From assembly GCF_900111895.1 (NCBI RefSeq), contig NZ_FOKB01000001.1:873177-937176 (forward strand): DNA of 64,000 nt, in the 5' to 3' direction. The DNA is from Pseudomonas simiae (GTDB lineage Bacteria; Pseudomonadota; Gammaproteobacteria; Pseudomonadales; Pseudomonadaceae). Each line of letters starts with the position of its first letter. The first letter of the stretch is position 1. The position numbers and the translations under genes were made by a program. Of the stretch, positions 44,179 through 52,451 are shown one piece after another. The notes beneath the pieces were generated by a model. It ran no database searches. It had not been told where the DNA came from and saw only the letters and a program-made list of their open reading frames with translations.

Positions 44179-45351
44179 TCAAGGGAAGCGGCAGGTCACC
44201 TCGGGTTTGTCATAGCCCAGGCTGTCCATTTCGTTGGTGGGGTGCAGGAAGCCGTCCTGGGGCGAGGTGCTGACCAGCGCGCGGGGCTGCACGATGGGAA
44301 TCGGTTGGCGCAGTTGGCCGTTCCAGGGGCGGTAGCTAAGCTTGCGGCCCTTGAAACCATCCAGGGGCAGTTGCTCGCTGATTTCCAGTTGACGGATCGC
44401 CATGGGCTCGACCTGGCGCAACTTGCTCACTGCACTGGCGATGCTGCGCACGGCCATCCAGGCGGCGAAGTCGCGGTCGTTCATCCAGCGCCCGGCCAGG
44501 GCCTCGAAGCGTTTCTGCAATTGGGCAGCGCCGTAGGTCTCGACGGTTTTGTGCCAGCCAGTGGGCGTCAGGCCCTGAGTGCCGGCGACGGGGCGCGGGT
44601 ACCAGGTTTGGTAGGGCACGTACTCGCCGAAGTCGCCGCGCTCGTCGGCCACCAACACCACGTCGTATTCGGCGGTCTGGGTGAACAGCGGCATATCCGC
44701 CTGGGCGCTGCGGCGTTGGTCGTTATCGAAGCGCCAGGCCTTTTCCGCCACCCACTGCACGCCGAAGCGTTTGGCGGCGCGACGCAGGGCGGCGGCGTAG
44801 GCCTGGTCATCCTCGGTGGGGCCGACGATCAACAGCGCTTTCTGCCATTTGCGCACGACCAGGAACTGCGCCAGCGCATCGGCGAGCATCGCGCGGCTGG
44901 GCAGCGTATGCAGCACGTTGCCCAGGCAGGCGGTGCTGCGCAGGCTGTCATCCGGGCTGCCGGCATTGAACAGCAGGCTGTCGGGCAGCGCCGCGCTGAG
45001 TTGGCGCAGGCTGGCGGCAGGCGCGTTGACCACGAACAGGCGCAGGCCTTGGGCATGCTGGGCTTGGGCGGCGGCGAGCAGGGCGTCTGGGGTGTCTACC
45101 GTGGCGGTCGTCAGGCTATAGCGCTGGTTGAGAAAGGCGCCGGTGCTGTTGCTGTCGAGGATCGCCAGTTCAGCGCCGCGCTGCCCGGCATCGGCAGGCT
45201 CGGGAATGACGTTCGACAGCAGCGGGCCCGGATCGGGCCGATAACCCAGGTAGCCGATCTGCACCTGCAAGGGCGCTTCAGCGGCCTGGCCGTTGGCGGC
45301 CCAGGCGATTGCCAGCAGGCAGATCACGGCGTAGGGGGCGAGCTGGCGCAT
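44179..45351 (-). CDS. ABC transporter substrate-binding protein, PQQ-dependent alcohol dehydrogenase system
   Basis: A 390-residue periplasmic binding protein of the Leu/Ile/Val-type fold. The signal peptide ends at NGQAAE. Distinctive segments are VQIGYLGYRPDPGPLLSNV, FNAGSPDDSLRS, and YDVVLVADERGDFGEYVPYQTWYPRPVAGTQGL. The start is the ATG at 45351, behind GGAG. The same protein is found only with PQQ-alcohol clusters. A HAAT-type binding protein beside an ABC-2 exporter is an unusual combination; it may recognise a periplasmic product or cofactor rather than serve uptake. Confidence 0.87.
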   Translation of the reverse strand: MRQLAPYAVICLLAIAWAANGQAAEAPLQVQIGYLGYRPDPGPLLSNVIPEPADAGQRGAELAILDSNSTGAFLNQRYSLTTATVDTPDALLAAAQAQHAQGLRLFVVNAPAASLRQLSAALPDSLLFNAGSPDDSLRSTACLGNVLHTLPSRAMLADALAQFLVVRKWQKALLIVGPTEDDQAYAAALRRAAKRFGVQWVAEKAWRFDNDQRRSAQADMPLFTQTAEYDVVLVADERGDFGEYVPYQTWYPRPVAGTQGLTPTGWHKTVETYGAAQLQKRFEALAGRWMNDRDFAAWMAVRSIASAVSKLRQVEPMAIRQLEISEQLPLDGFKGRKLSYRPWNGQLRQPIPIVQPRALVSTSPQDGFLHPTNEMDSLGYDKPEVTCRFP

Positions 45352-45427
45352 AAGGCACTCCATGACAGGTAGCGCCAGCATAGGAACCCTGAACGTCGCT
45401 GCAAATATGCAGAAAGTAGCGCTGGGG

Positions 45428-45443
45428 CAGTACCAAGGTAGTA
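45428..45443. promoter_or_regulatory. PQQ-cluster motif, site C (CAGTACCAAGGTAGTA)
   Basis: A full consensus match between the divergent binding-protein and pedS2 genes, 77 bases from the first and 68 from the second. A half-site (AAAGTAGCG) lies just to its left. Confidence 0.5.
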
Positions 45444-45510
45444 GCCCCGCGCAGCGAGTGCGGTCTTAGCATGGATCCCTACCGGTCTTATTCACAGGAG
45501 TGACACGAGC

Positions 45511-46800
45511 ATGCGCGTCTTCACCACCCGGCCCGGCCTGTCGGCCCTGTGGCGCATCAACCTGTGGGTGTGCGGCTTCTTCGCCCTGGTGACCTGCGCC
45601 TGCACCGCGCTGTTGCTGCACCAGGCCCTGGCCGATGTGGAGCACGAGCTGCAATCGGCCGAAGCGGTGGTGCACTACCTGAGCGAAACCGCCGAGCGCG
45701 ACCCGGCCAGCCTGCAACCCCACCTCACCGCGAGTTTGCGCCATGTACGTGTGCACTGGCTGGCGAGCGGCGACAGCGCGCAAGCGCCGGCCCCGGACGG
45801 GCTGGACGCCTGGCTCGGGCGCCTGCTGTTTGCCGAGGCACGACGCAGTGCCCAGGTGCTGGACTTGTCGGACGGTCGGCGCGTGTCCATCGCCGTCGAC
45901 CCTCGGGATGAGATCGATGAGGTCTGGGATTCCCTGCAACAACTGCTGGGCCTGTGCGCCCTGGCCCTGGTGTTGAGCCTGTTGACCATCCGCTGGGCGG
46001 TGCGCCGTGGCATGGGCGTGTTGGATGAATTACTGCGCGCGCTGCAACAGGTGTGCGCCGGCCAGCTCAACGTGCGCCTGCGCAGTAAAGGCGCGCCGGA
46101 AGCACGGCAGTTGGCGCTGCACTTCAACCGCATGACCGACGCCCTGGAGCAGGCGCGTACCGATAACACCCGGCTCACCCAGACCCTGCTGGCGGTGCAG
46201 GAACAGGAGCGCACCCACCTGGCCCAGACCCTGCACGATGACCTCGGTCAATACCTGGCCGGCATTCGCGCCCAGGCCTGCCTGTTGCGCCTGGTCACCG
46301 ACCAGCCGCATCTGCTGGCGTCCACCGTGGCGCAATTGGAGGATCACTGCGAGCACTTGCAGCAAGGCTTCAGGGCGCTGGTCCACGATCTCTATCCGGT
46401 GGCCCTGCAACACCTGCCGATGGCCGAGGCGTTTTCGATGCTGGTTACGCAGTGGCAGGCCAGCCACGGCATTCCCTGCCACCTGCAAGTCAGTACGGAC
46501 CTGCCGCTGTTGCCCGGCGCCAGCAAGACCCATCTGTACCGTCTGCTCCAGGAAGCCCTGACCAACATCCTGCGGCATGCCGACGCCAGCCAGGTGCACG
46601 TGCGTCTGCAACATCGCGGTTCGCGCCTGCGCCTGTGGGTGCGTGATAACGGTCGCGGTGCAGACACGCCCCAGCGGCCCGGCGTGGGCCTGTATTCGAT
46701 GGCCGAACGCGCCCGCTGCCTGGGCGGCGAATTGAAGATCATCAGCCAGCCCGGCGCCGGCTGGGCGTTGGCGTTGAACGTGCCGTTGGAGGCTTCATGA
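45511..46800 (+). CDS. pedS2: Membrane sensor histidine kinase PedS2/EraS (lanthanide switch)
   Basis: A 429-residue histidine kinase. TM1 is about residues 17-38, the periplasmic domain about 40-142, TM2 about 143-163, then HAMP, and HisKA_3 with His242 in LHDDLGQYLAGI. HATPase motifs are EALTNILRHADA and RDNGRGAD. Next to TM2 in the periplasm lies an acidic patch, Asp130-Pro-Arg-Asp133-Glu134-Ile-Asp136-Glu137-Val-Trp-Asp140, a good candidate for metal sensing. In P. putida PedS2/PedR2 lowers pedH in the absence of lanthanides and reverses this with them. The gene overlaps pedR2 by ATGA. Confidence 0.88.
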   Translation: MRVFTTRPGLSALWRINLWVCGFFALVTCACTALLLHQALADVEHELQSAEAVVHYLSETAERDPASLQPHLTASLRHVRVHWLASGDSAQAPAPDGLDAWLGRLLFAEARRSAQVLDLSDGRRVSIAVDPRDEIDEVWDSLQQLLGLCALALVLSLLTIRWAVRRGMGVLDELLRALQQVCAGQLNVRLRSKGAPEARQLALHFNRMTDALEQARTDNTRLTQTLLAVQEQERTHLAQTLHDDLGQYLAGIRAQACLLRLVTDQPHLLASTVAQLEDHCEHLQQGFRALVHDLYPVALQHLPMAEAFSMLVTQWQASHGIPCHLQVSTDLPLLPGASKTHLYRLLQEALTNILRHADASQVHVRLQHRGSRLRLWVRDNGRGADTPQRPGVGLYSMAERARCLGGELKIISQPGAGWALALNVPLEAS

Positions 46801-47423
46801 ATATTCTGTTGGTGGATGACCACGCTGTGGTGCGCCAGGGTTATGCCAGCCTGCTGCGCGCGCTGCTGCCGGCCGTTGAAGTGCGCGAGGCGGCCAGTGG
46901 TGAAGAAGCGTTGAGCCGGGTCCAGGAAGCGCTGCCGCACCTGGTGATCATGGACTTCGGCTTGCCGGGCATCAGCGGCCTGGAAACCACCCGTCGCCTG
47001 CGCCAGCGCCTGCCGCACCTGCGTGTGCTGTTTTTCAGCATGCACGACGAGCTGCCCCTGGTGCGCCAGGCCCTGGACGCCGGGGCCTCAGGCTACCTGA
47101 CCAAAACCTCGGCCCCCGAGGTGTTGATCGAAGCGGTGCGGCGCATCCTCGACGGCCACGCCTACATCGAGCAGGCCCTGGCCACCGAACTGGCCTATAC
47201 CCCCAGCGATCAACGCTTGCAGGGCATGACCCCGCGTGAACTGGAGATTTTCCTGATGCTGGCCAGGGGCACGCCTACCCGAGCGATTGCCGACCAGCTG
47301 AATATCAGCAGCAAGACCGTGTCCAATCACCTGACCTTGCTCAAGAGCAAATTGCAGGTGAGTTCCCATGCCGAGCTGGTGCACCTGGGGATCGACATGG
47401 GGGTGGTGCGGGTGGTTGGATAA
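46797..47423 (+). CDS. pedR2: LuxR-type response regulator PedR2/EraR
   Basis: A 208-residue NarL-type regulator: receiver with Asp53 in LVIMDFGLPG, Lys in LTKTSAP, and LuxR HTH MTPRELEIFLMLARGTPTRAIADQLNISSKTVSNHLTLLKSKL. Its gene overlaps pedS2, so the pair is a two-component system. In P. putida the homologue switches expression between the calcium- and lanthanide-dependent dehydrogenases. The perfect repeat CCGGGAA-N3-TTCCCGG before both dehydrogenase genes is a plausible target, although not proven. Confidence 0.88.
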   Translation: MNILLVDDHAVVRQGYASLLRALLPAVEVREAASGEEALSRVQEALPHLVIMDFGLPGISGLETTRRLRQRLPHLRVLFFSMHDELPLVRQALDAGASGYLTKTSAPEVLIEAVRRILDGHAYIEQALATELAYTPSDQRLQGMTPRELEIFLMLARGTPTRAIADQLNISSKTVSNHLTLLKSKLQVSSHAELVHLGIDMGVVRVVG

Positions 47424-47461
47424 CCGGGCGTGCACAAAACCCACATTTCAATGGCGTCGTT

Positions 47462-48109
47462 TCAGCGATCCCAGGTCGTTGGGCAATCCTGGCAGCCCTC
47501 CATATTGGCATCCTGGAAGTTCGCATAGTGCTGGCGACTGCCGGTGAGGGTGGCCTGTTCCAGGTTGCTCTCGCCGAACTTGGCTTCCTGCAGGTTGGCG
47601 TCGCTGAGGTCGGCACCTTGCAGGTCGGCCTTGCTCAGCCAGGTCATCTCCAGGTCGGCCGCACGCAGGTTGGCCTTGTGCATTTTTGCCCCGGACAGCC
47701 GCGCAAACTGCAGGTAGGCCGCACTGAGGTTGGCGTTTTCGAACTGCGCCCCCTGGGCAAACAAGCCCCAGCCCTGGATCGCCATCAGCGTGGCGCCGCT
47801 GAAGTTGGCCAGGCGCAGGTTGGCCTGTTGCAGGCTGGCGCGGGTCAGGTTGGCGCCTTGCAGCTGGGCTTTTTCCAGGTTGGCCAGGTCGAGGTTGGCA
47901 TGGCGCAGATCCGCCTCGCGCAGGTCGGCGCCGGCCAGGTTCATCTTGCTCAAGTCCTGGTTGCGCAAATCGGCGCCCTTGAGGTTGGCGCCGGGGCATT
48001 GGCTGCGTTCGGCGAGGGTGCAGCCGTTGATGATCAGCGGGGCGTCGTCGCCATCGTCGGCGTGCGCCAGGGGCAGGGAGAGCAGGAGTAACAAGGGCAG
48101 GTAGTTCAT
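47462..48109 (-). CDS. Pentapeptide-repeat protein, exported
   Basis: A 215-residue exported protein with signal peptide ending at PLAHA. Residues 40-200 are pentapeptide repeats (A[D/N]LxX: NLKGADLRNQDL, ADLREADLRHANLDLANL), predicting a right-handed quadrilateral beta-helix. Cys pairs at the ends (LIINGCTLAERSQCPG, MEGCQDCPTTWD) could form disulfides. I use the ATG at 48109 behind AGAGG. The same gene sits next to pedE in P. putida; function is unknown. It is separated from pedE by a REP-like hairpin. Confidence 0.85.
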   Translation of the reverse strand: MNYLPLLLLLSLPLAHADDGDDAPLIINGCTLAERSQCPGANLKGADLRNQDLSKMNLAGADLREADLRHANLDLANLEKAQLQGANLTRASLQQANLRLANFSGATLMAIQGWGLFAQGAQFENANLSAAYLQFARLSGAKMHKANLRAADLEMTWLSKADLQGADLSDANLQEAKFGESNLEQATLTGSRQHYANFQDANMEGCQDCPTTWDR

Positions 48110-48130
48110 CGTGCAACCTCTAGGGATCCT

Positions 48131-48159
48131 GTGGTGAGCGGGGCAAGCCCGCTCATCAC
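48131..48159. terminator. Hairpin between pedE and the pentapeptide gene
   Basis: A 12-bp stem (GTGGTGAGCGGG with CCCGCTCATCAC, one G-U-type mismatch) and a 5-base loop follow the pedE stop by about 30 bp. No T-run follows, so attenuation or mRNA protection is more likely than full termination. Confidence 0.5.
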
Positions 48160-48187
48160 AAAAGGCGGTCCGGTCATCTCGCAAGGG

Positions 48188-50080
48188 TTACTTCTGGGCG
48201 GTCTTGTTATCCCAGCTCGGGATCTTGAACACCCAGAACGACCCGCCCTGTGCCACCGGCTTGGTCAGCTCGGCCATGTCGCCGCCCCACAACGGCACCG
48301 CGCCGCCATAGCCGACGGTTACGCCGACATATTGTTCGCCATCCTGCTCCCAGGTGATCGGCGGCGAGACGATGCCGCTGCCGGTCTGAAACTTCCACAG
48401 CTCCTTGCCGGTTTTGGCGTCGAAAGCCTTGAAGAAGCCATCGCCGGTGCCGGTAAACACCAGGTTGCCCTTGGTGGCCAGCACGCCGGCCCACAGCGGC
48501 AAGGCTTCCTTGTGCTCCCACACCACCTTCCCGGTGGTTGGGTTCATCGCACGCAGGGTGCCGACGTGGTCGTCATACATGCGCTTGATGCGAAAGCCCA
48601 TGCCCAGGTACGCCGAGCCCTTCTTGTAGTTGACCTCTTCGGTCCAGTATTCCTCTTTCCACTGGTTGCCGGGGATGTAGAACAGCCCGGTGTCCTGGCT
48701 GTAGGCCATGGGGTTCCAGTTCTTGCCACCCAGGAACGGCGGCGAGACTTCCACCGGTTTGCCTTTGGTTTCACCCGGCAATGGCTTGGCCGGACGCTGG
48801 CCTTCATTCTCCACCGGACGCCCGGTCTTCAGGTCGATATGGCTGGCCCAGGTGATGTTGTCGACGAAGGGGAAGGCGTTCTGCAGCTTGCCGTTATTGC
48901 GGTCCACCACATAGAAAAAACCATTGCGGTCGGCGTGGCCGGTGGCCTTGACCACTTTGCCGTCCTTGTCCTTGTAGTCGAACAGCACCAGCTCGTTGTT
49001 GCCGGAGAAGTCCCAGGCGTCGTTCGGGGTGTGCTGGTAGAACCACTTCACTTCGCCGGTGCTGGGGTCGACGCCGACCTGGCCCGAGGTGTAGAGGCTG
49101 TCGAAGTCGTGGGGGTTGCCGTCCTTGGCGGTGCGCGCCCAGGTGTTCCACGGGCCGGGGTTGCCGGCGCCGACGATGATCGTATTGGTCTCGGCATCGA
49201 AGCTTGCGCTCTGCCAAGGGGCGCCGCCGCCGTGGCTCCAGGCCTCGACCTTGCCGGTTTCGGTGGTCGGGTCATCCGGCCACGAAGGGGCCTTGACGTC
49301 GCCGGTCGGCGTGCTGTCCTTGCCGTTCAGACGGCCCATATGGCCCTCCACGAACGGGCGCATCCATACTTCTTCGCCAGTGTCCGGGTCGCGGGCAAAC
49401 AGCTGGCCGACCACGCCGAATTCATCGCCGGAGCTGCCGTGGATCAGCAGCACCTTGCCGCTGACCTTGTCTTTGATCAGCACCGGAGCGCCGGTCAGGG
49501 TGTAGCCGGCGGCGTGGTCGCCGAACTTCTTGTTCCACACCACTTTGCCGGTGTTCTTGTCGAGGGCGATCAGGCGCGCGTCGAGGGTGCCGAAGTAGAT
49601 CTTGTCGCCGAAGATCGCCGCACCCCGGTTGACCACGTCACAGCACGGGCGAATGTTGTCGGGCAGGCGGTGGTTGTAGGTCCACAGGCGCTTGCCAGTC
49701 TTGGCGTCGAGGGCGAACACGCGGGAGTAGGAGCCGGTGACGTAGACCACGCCGTCGCTGACGATGGCCTGGGACTCCTGGCCGCGTTGCTTCTCGTCGC
49801 CGAACGAGTAGGACCAGGCCGGGGTGAGCTTGAACACGTTCTTGTCGTTGACCTGGGCCAGCGGGCTCCAGCGCTGGGCGTTGGTGCCCATGCCGTATTG
49901 CAGCACGTCCTGGGTGGTCAGGTGGTCGTTGGCGATGTCTTCCCAGGTGACAGTGCGCGTCGGCTTGGCGGGTTCGGCGGCCGCGAACGTTACAGCACTG
50001 AGGGACAGGCTGCCCACCAGCACAAAGGCTTGCACGGCAAGGCTTAAAGGTGAGCGGGCGGGTAGCGATCTTATTGTCAT
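48188..50080 (-). CDS. pedE: PQQ-dependent ethanol dehydrogenase, calcium type (PedE/ExaA)
   Basis: A 630-residue periplasmic quinoprotein; the signal peptide ends near TFAAAE. The vicinal disulfide is Cys146-Cys147 in IRPCCDV. The metal-site strand reads NDAWDFSGNN, with catalytic Asp357 and Ser359 two residues on, so the extra lanthanide-binding Asp is missing and calcium is expected. Eight W-motif blades are visible (for example GKRLWTY, GKVVWEH, GKELWKF). The ATG at 50080 is preceded by GGGAAC. A longer frame extends far upstream and is an artefact. It is divergent from pedF, and a CCGGGAA repeat lies 85-101 bases upstream. Confidence 0.95.
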   Translation of the reverse strand: MTIRSLPARSPLSLAVQAFVLVGSLSLSAVTFAAAEPAKPTRTVTWEDIANDHLTTQDVLQYGMGTNAQRWSPLAQVNDKNVFKLTPAWSYSFGDEKQRGQESQAIVSDGVVYVTGSYSRVFALDAKTGKRLWTYNHRLPDNIRPCCDVVNRGAAIFGDKIYFGTLDARLIALDKNTGKVVWNKKFGDHAAGYTLTGAPVLIKDKVSGKVLLIHGSSGDEFGVVGQLFARDPDTGEEVWMRPFVEGHMGRLNGKDSTPTGDVKAPSWPDDPTTETGKVEAWSHGGGAPWQSASFDAETNTIIVGAGNPGPWNTWARTAKDGNPHDFDSLYTSGQVGVDPSTGEVKWFYQHTPNDAWDFSGNNELVLFDYKDKDGKVVKATGHADRNGFFYVVDRNNGKLQNAFPFVDNITWASHIDLKTGRPVENEGQRPAKPLPGETKGKPVEVSPPFLGGKNWNPMAYSQDTGLFYIPGNQWKEEYWTEEVNYKKGSAYLGMGFRIKRMYDDHVGTLRAMNPTTGKVVWEHKEALPLWAGVLATKGNLVFTGTGDGFFKAFDAKTGKELWKFQTGSGIVSPPITWEQDGEQYVGVTVGYGGAVPLWGGDMAELTKPVAQGGSFWVFKIPSWDNKTAQK

Positions 50081-50164
50081 GGTTGCAGTTCCCAGTGGAG
50101 GTTTTGGCCTGCACAGGGTGGAACGCCGGGGCGCCGGGCGGATACGGAAAAAGTCCCGCTGTGG

Positions 50165-50181
50165 CCGGGAAGACTTCCCGG
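50165..50181. promoter_or_regulatory. Perfect repeat CCGGGAA-N3-TTCCCGG upstream of pedE
   Basis: A 17-bp perfect inverted repeat (CCGGGAA GAC TTCCCGG) 85-101 bases upstream of the pedE ATG. The identical arms occur once more, in front of pedH. It probably binds a dimeric regulator such as PedR2. Confidence 0.55.
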
Positions 50182-50214
50182 GGCGCCGCTGTTTTAGGCG
50201 TGCCCCACAAGCCC

Positions 50215-50230
50215 TACTACCAAGGGAGGA
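50215..50230. promoter_or_regulatory. PQQ-cluster motif, site D (TACTACCAAGGGAGGA)
   Basis: A 12 of 16 match to the cluster element, in the 255-bp pedE-pedF divergent interval, 106 bases before pedF. It shares the core TACCAAGG with site C. The rest of this interval shows no gene. Confidence 0.4.
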
Positions 50231-50335
50231 GAGGGCGGCCACCAAAGCAGCATACGGCCCATGTCCCGGGGTTTCTAAGATGGTTGCCATAGCCTCTGCA
50301 ATGAGGTTTTGCGTGCAATCCTGAGGGCAAAAATA

Positions 50336-50797
50336 ATGACAACAAAACACAATGCCTTGCTCGTCGCCGGGCTGTTGGTCGGTGTGATCGCCGCGGGCTC
50401 CGCCTGGGCCCATGGTGACGTGGTCCCGCAAGCGGTGGAAACCCAGGGCCTGACCTCGATCAAGGACGCCGGCGTGCCGGTCAACGAAGACGGCTGGGCG
50501 GCGGTCAATCCGTACCGCACCTCGCCTGAACACGATCGGGCCGTGGAGATTGGTTCGTCCGCCTACAACCAGAACTGCGCCGCCTGCCACGGCCTGGAAG
50601 CCAAGTCCGGCGGCATCGCCCCCGACCTGCGCATGCTCGATGTGGGCGAAGCCGGTGATGAGTGGTTCGTCGAGCGCGTGCGCCATGGCGCGGTGCGTGA
50701 CGGCCGCGTGTACATGCCGAAAATGGCCGACTACCTGAGCCAGGAAGCCTTGTGGGCCGTGCGCACCTACCTGGATACCGTGCACGTCGAGGAGTAA
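50336..50797 (+). CDS. pedF: Cytochrome c550 PedF/ExaB
   Basis: A 153-residue exported cytochrome c, the immediate electron acceptor of the PQQ ethanol dehydrogenases. The signal peptide ends at SAWAHG. The haem site is CAACH (Cys81, Cys84, His85), and a Met (100 or 127) is the probable axial ligand. The ATG at 50336 has GAGGG ten bases upstream. It starts an operon of periplasmic genes ending with the metallohydrolase. It is divergent from pedE. Confidence 0.93.
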   Translation: MTTKHNALLVAGLLVGVIAAGSAWAHGDVVPQAVETQGLTSIKDAGVPVNEDGWAAVNPYRTSPEHDRAVEIGSSAYNQNCAACHGLEAKSGGIAPDLRMLDVGEAGDEWFVERVRHGAVRDGRVYMPKMADYLSQEALWAVRTYLDTVHVEE

Positions 50798-50800
50798 GCC

Positions 50801-51676
50801 ATGCGCCTGTTCGCTTATGTGCTTGGCCTGGCCCTGCTGTGTTGCCAGCCGGCACAGGCGCAGGTGCGCAGCTATGACCAGATGATCGCCGCCGGCGACA
50901 TCAACGTGGCGGTGTACAAGGACTTTGCCCCCTACAGTTTCGAAGACGGCGCCACCGCGCGCGGGGTCGACGTGGAGCTGGCCCAGGCCCTGGCCACGGC
51001 GCTGGGGGTACGGCTCACGTTGATCTGGGCGCCGGCCGGCGAGAAGCTCGACGACGACCTGCGCGACTACATCTGGCGTGGCAGCCAGTTGCACAACCAG
51101 CAACTGGCCGACCTGATGATGCGCGCGCCCTACGATCGCGATTACGCACAGAAGCGCAACGACCAGGGCGAACTGGAAAACGGCCATGTGGTGATGTTCG
51201 GGCCGTATCAGAACGAACAATGGCAGGTGGCTTACGACCGTCGGCGCCTGGACAGGGTTGCCAGCGTGGCGGTGTTCGAGCAGCACCCGATTGGCGTCGA
51301 AGTCGACAGCGTGCCGTCGTTCTACCTCACCTCGGTGTTCAACGGCATGCTCGCCGCCAAGACCCATCACTACCCCGACGTCCCCCAGGCCTTTGCGGCG
51401 ATGAAAGCCGGTGAGGTCGATGCGGTGATGGCGATGCGCGGCGAAGTCGATTGGCAGGTGCATGAAGCCCACGACCCGCAACTGGCCCTCGCCGAAAACG
51501 CCTACCCGAACATGGGCAAGCAGCGCTGGGAGATCGGCATGGCGGTGCACGAGAGCAATCGCCAGTTGGCCTACGCGGTGGAAGAGGCGCTGGAAGGCTT
51601 GATCCGCGACGGCGCGGTGCAAGCCATCTATGCCCGTTACGGCCTGCAGTATGAAGTCCCCGAGATGTATCAATAG
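50801..51676 (+). CDS. Periplasmic solute-binding protein of the quinoprotein cluster (MoxJ/XoxJ-like)
   Basis: A 291-residue periplasmic family-3 binding-fold protein, signal peptide ending at PAQAQV. Core motifs are INVAVYKDFAPYSFEDGATARGVDVELAQALATALG and MKAGEVDAVMAMRGEVDW. Homologues next to methanol and ethanol quinoproteins (MoxJ/XoxJ) act in enzyme maturation rather than transport. No ABC permease or ATPase of the polar amino acid type lies beside it, which supports a maturation role. The start lies three bases after the pedF stop. Confidence 0.85.
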   Translation: MRLFAYVLGLALLCCQPAQAQVRSYDQMIAAGDINVAVYKDFAPYSFEDGATARGVDVELAQALATALGVRLTLIWAPAGEKLDDDLRDYIWRGSQLHNQQLADLMMRAPYDRDYAQKRNDQGELENGHVVMFGPYQNEQWQVAYDRRRLDRVASVAVFEQHPIGVEVDSVPSFYLTSVFNGMLAAKTHHYPDVPQAFAAMKAGEVDAVMAMRGEVDWQVHEAHDPQLALAENAYPNMGKQRWEIGMAVHESNRQLAYAVEEALEGLIRDGAVQAIYARYGLQYEVPEMYQ

Positions 51677-51685
51677 GAGCAGGCG

Positions 51686-52435
51686 ATGAACTGGCGACTG
51701 AGCTGCATCTTGGCGTGCTGGCTGCCGCTGGCGGCTCACGCCGTGGAGGTCGACCCGGTACCGTCGGTGATGTGGGCGTTTTATCACAAGCAGTTCCTGG
51801 CCGAGGCGCCGTTCGTGTTCGACGACCGAGTCAAGCTGCTCGCGCCGCCGTTCGCCGAAGATGCGCGCCAGGTGCCGCTGGAAATCGACGCCCGCGCCTT
51901 CAACGGCCATGTGGTGAAAATCCTCGCCTGGGCCGAGCTCAACCCATTGCCGAAAATCGTCGACTTCCAACCCAAGACCGGCGTGCTGCCGTGGCTGTCG
52001 CTGCGGATTCGTATCGAGCAGGCCACGCCGTTGCGGGCGGCGGTGCTCACCGATGACGGGCTGTGGCATGTGGGCTCGACCCTGATCGACGCGGCCGGTG
52101 GCGGCTGCACCGCGCCCAGCGTGGTACGCACCCAGCCGGGCTGGGAAGAGCACATCGGCGAAGTGCTCGGCGGCCGTTACCCGCGGGGCGAGTTCAGCCG
52201 CGTACGTGTGCAGGTGGCGCACCCGATGGACAATGGCATGGTCAGCGGCATCCCCGAGTTTTTTATCAACCATGCACAACTGCTTGGCCGGGACGGCCAG
52301 GTGTTGGCTGATCTTGAGCTATTCCCGGCGGTCAGCGAAAACCCCAACCTGGCCTTCGACATCGACGCGCCGGGGCCTACCCGGCTGGTGCTGCGCGACA
52401 ACAGCGGCAATGAGTTCGACGCGGCCATACCCTGA
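51686..52435 (+). CDS. Quinoprotein dehydrogenase-associated SoxYZ-like carrier
   Basis: A 249-residue exported protein, signal peptide ending near AAHAVE. It joins a SoxY-like N-terminal domain and a SoxZ-like C-terminal domain. SoxY carries its substrate on a C-terminal Cys; here a single conserved Cys lies in the linker, GGGCTAPSVVR (about residue 138), so the attachment point survives in a fused form. TAGGAG precedes the ATG. Function in alcohol oxidation is unknown; a covalent carrier in a redox relay is inferred from the Sox analogy and the adjacent metallohydrolase. Confidence 0.85.
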   Translation: MNWRLSCILACWLPLAAHAVEVDPVPSVMWAFYHKQFLAEAPFVFDDRVKLLAPPFAEDARQVPLEIDARAFNGHVVKILAWAELNPLPKIVDFQPKTGVLPWLSLRIRIEQATPLRAAVLTDDGLWHVGSTLIDAAGGGCTAPSVVRTQPGWEEHIGEVLGGRYPRGEFSRVRVQVAHPMDNGMVSGIPEFFINHAQLLGRDGQVLADLELFPAVSENPNLAFDIDAPGPTRLVLRDNSGNEFDAAIP

Positions 52436-52451
52436 CCAGAAGGAGCGCGGC

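Noticed and set aside
48131..50047. Long plus-strand frame opposite pedE
   Set aside because: It mirrors codon bias of a GC-rich gene; no domain is recognisable in it.
48188..52279. A very long minus-strand frame extending pedE through pedF and beyond
   Set aside because: The upstream part is antisense to pedF, the binding protein and the SoxYZ-like gene, which have clear signal peptides, haem motif and ribosome sites. The pedE signal peptide begins at 50080.
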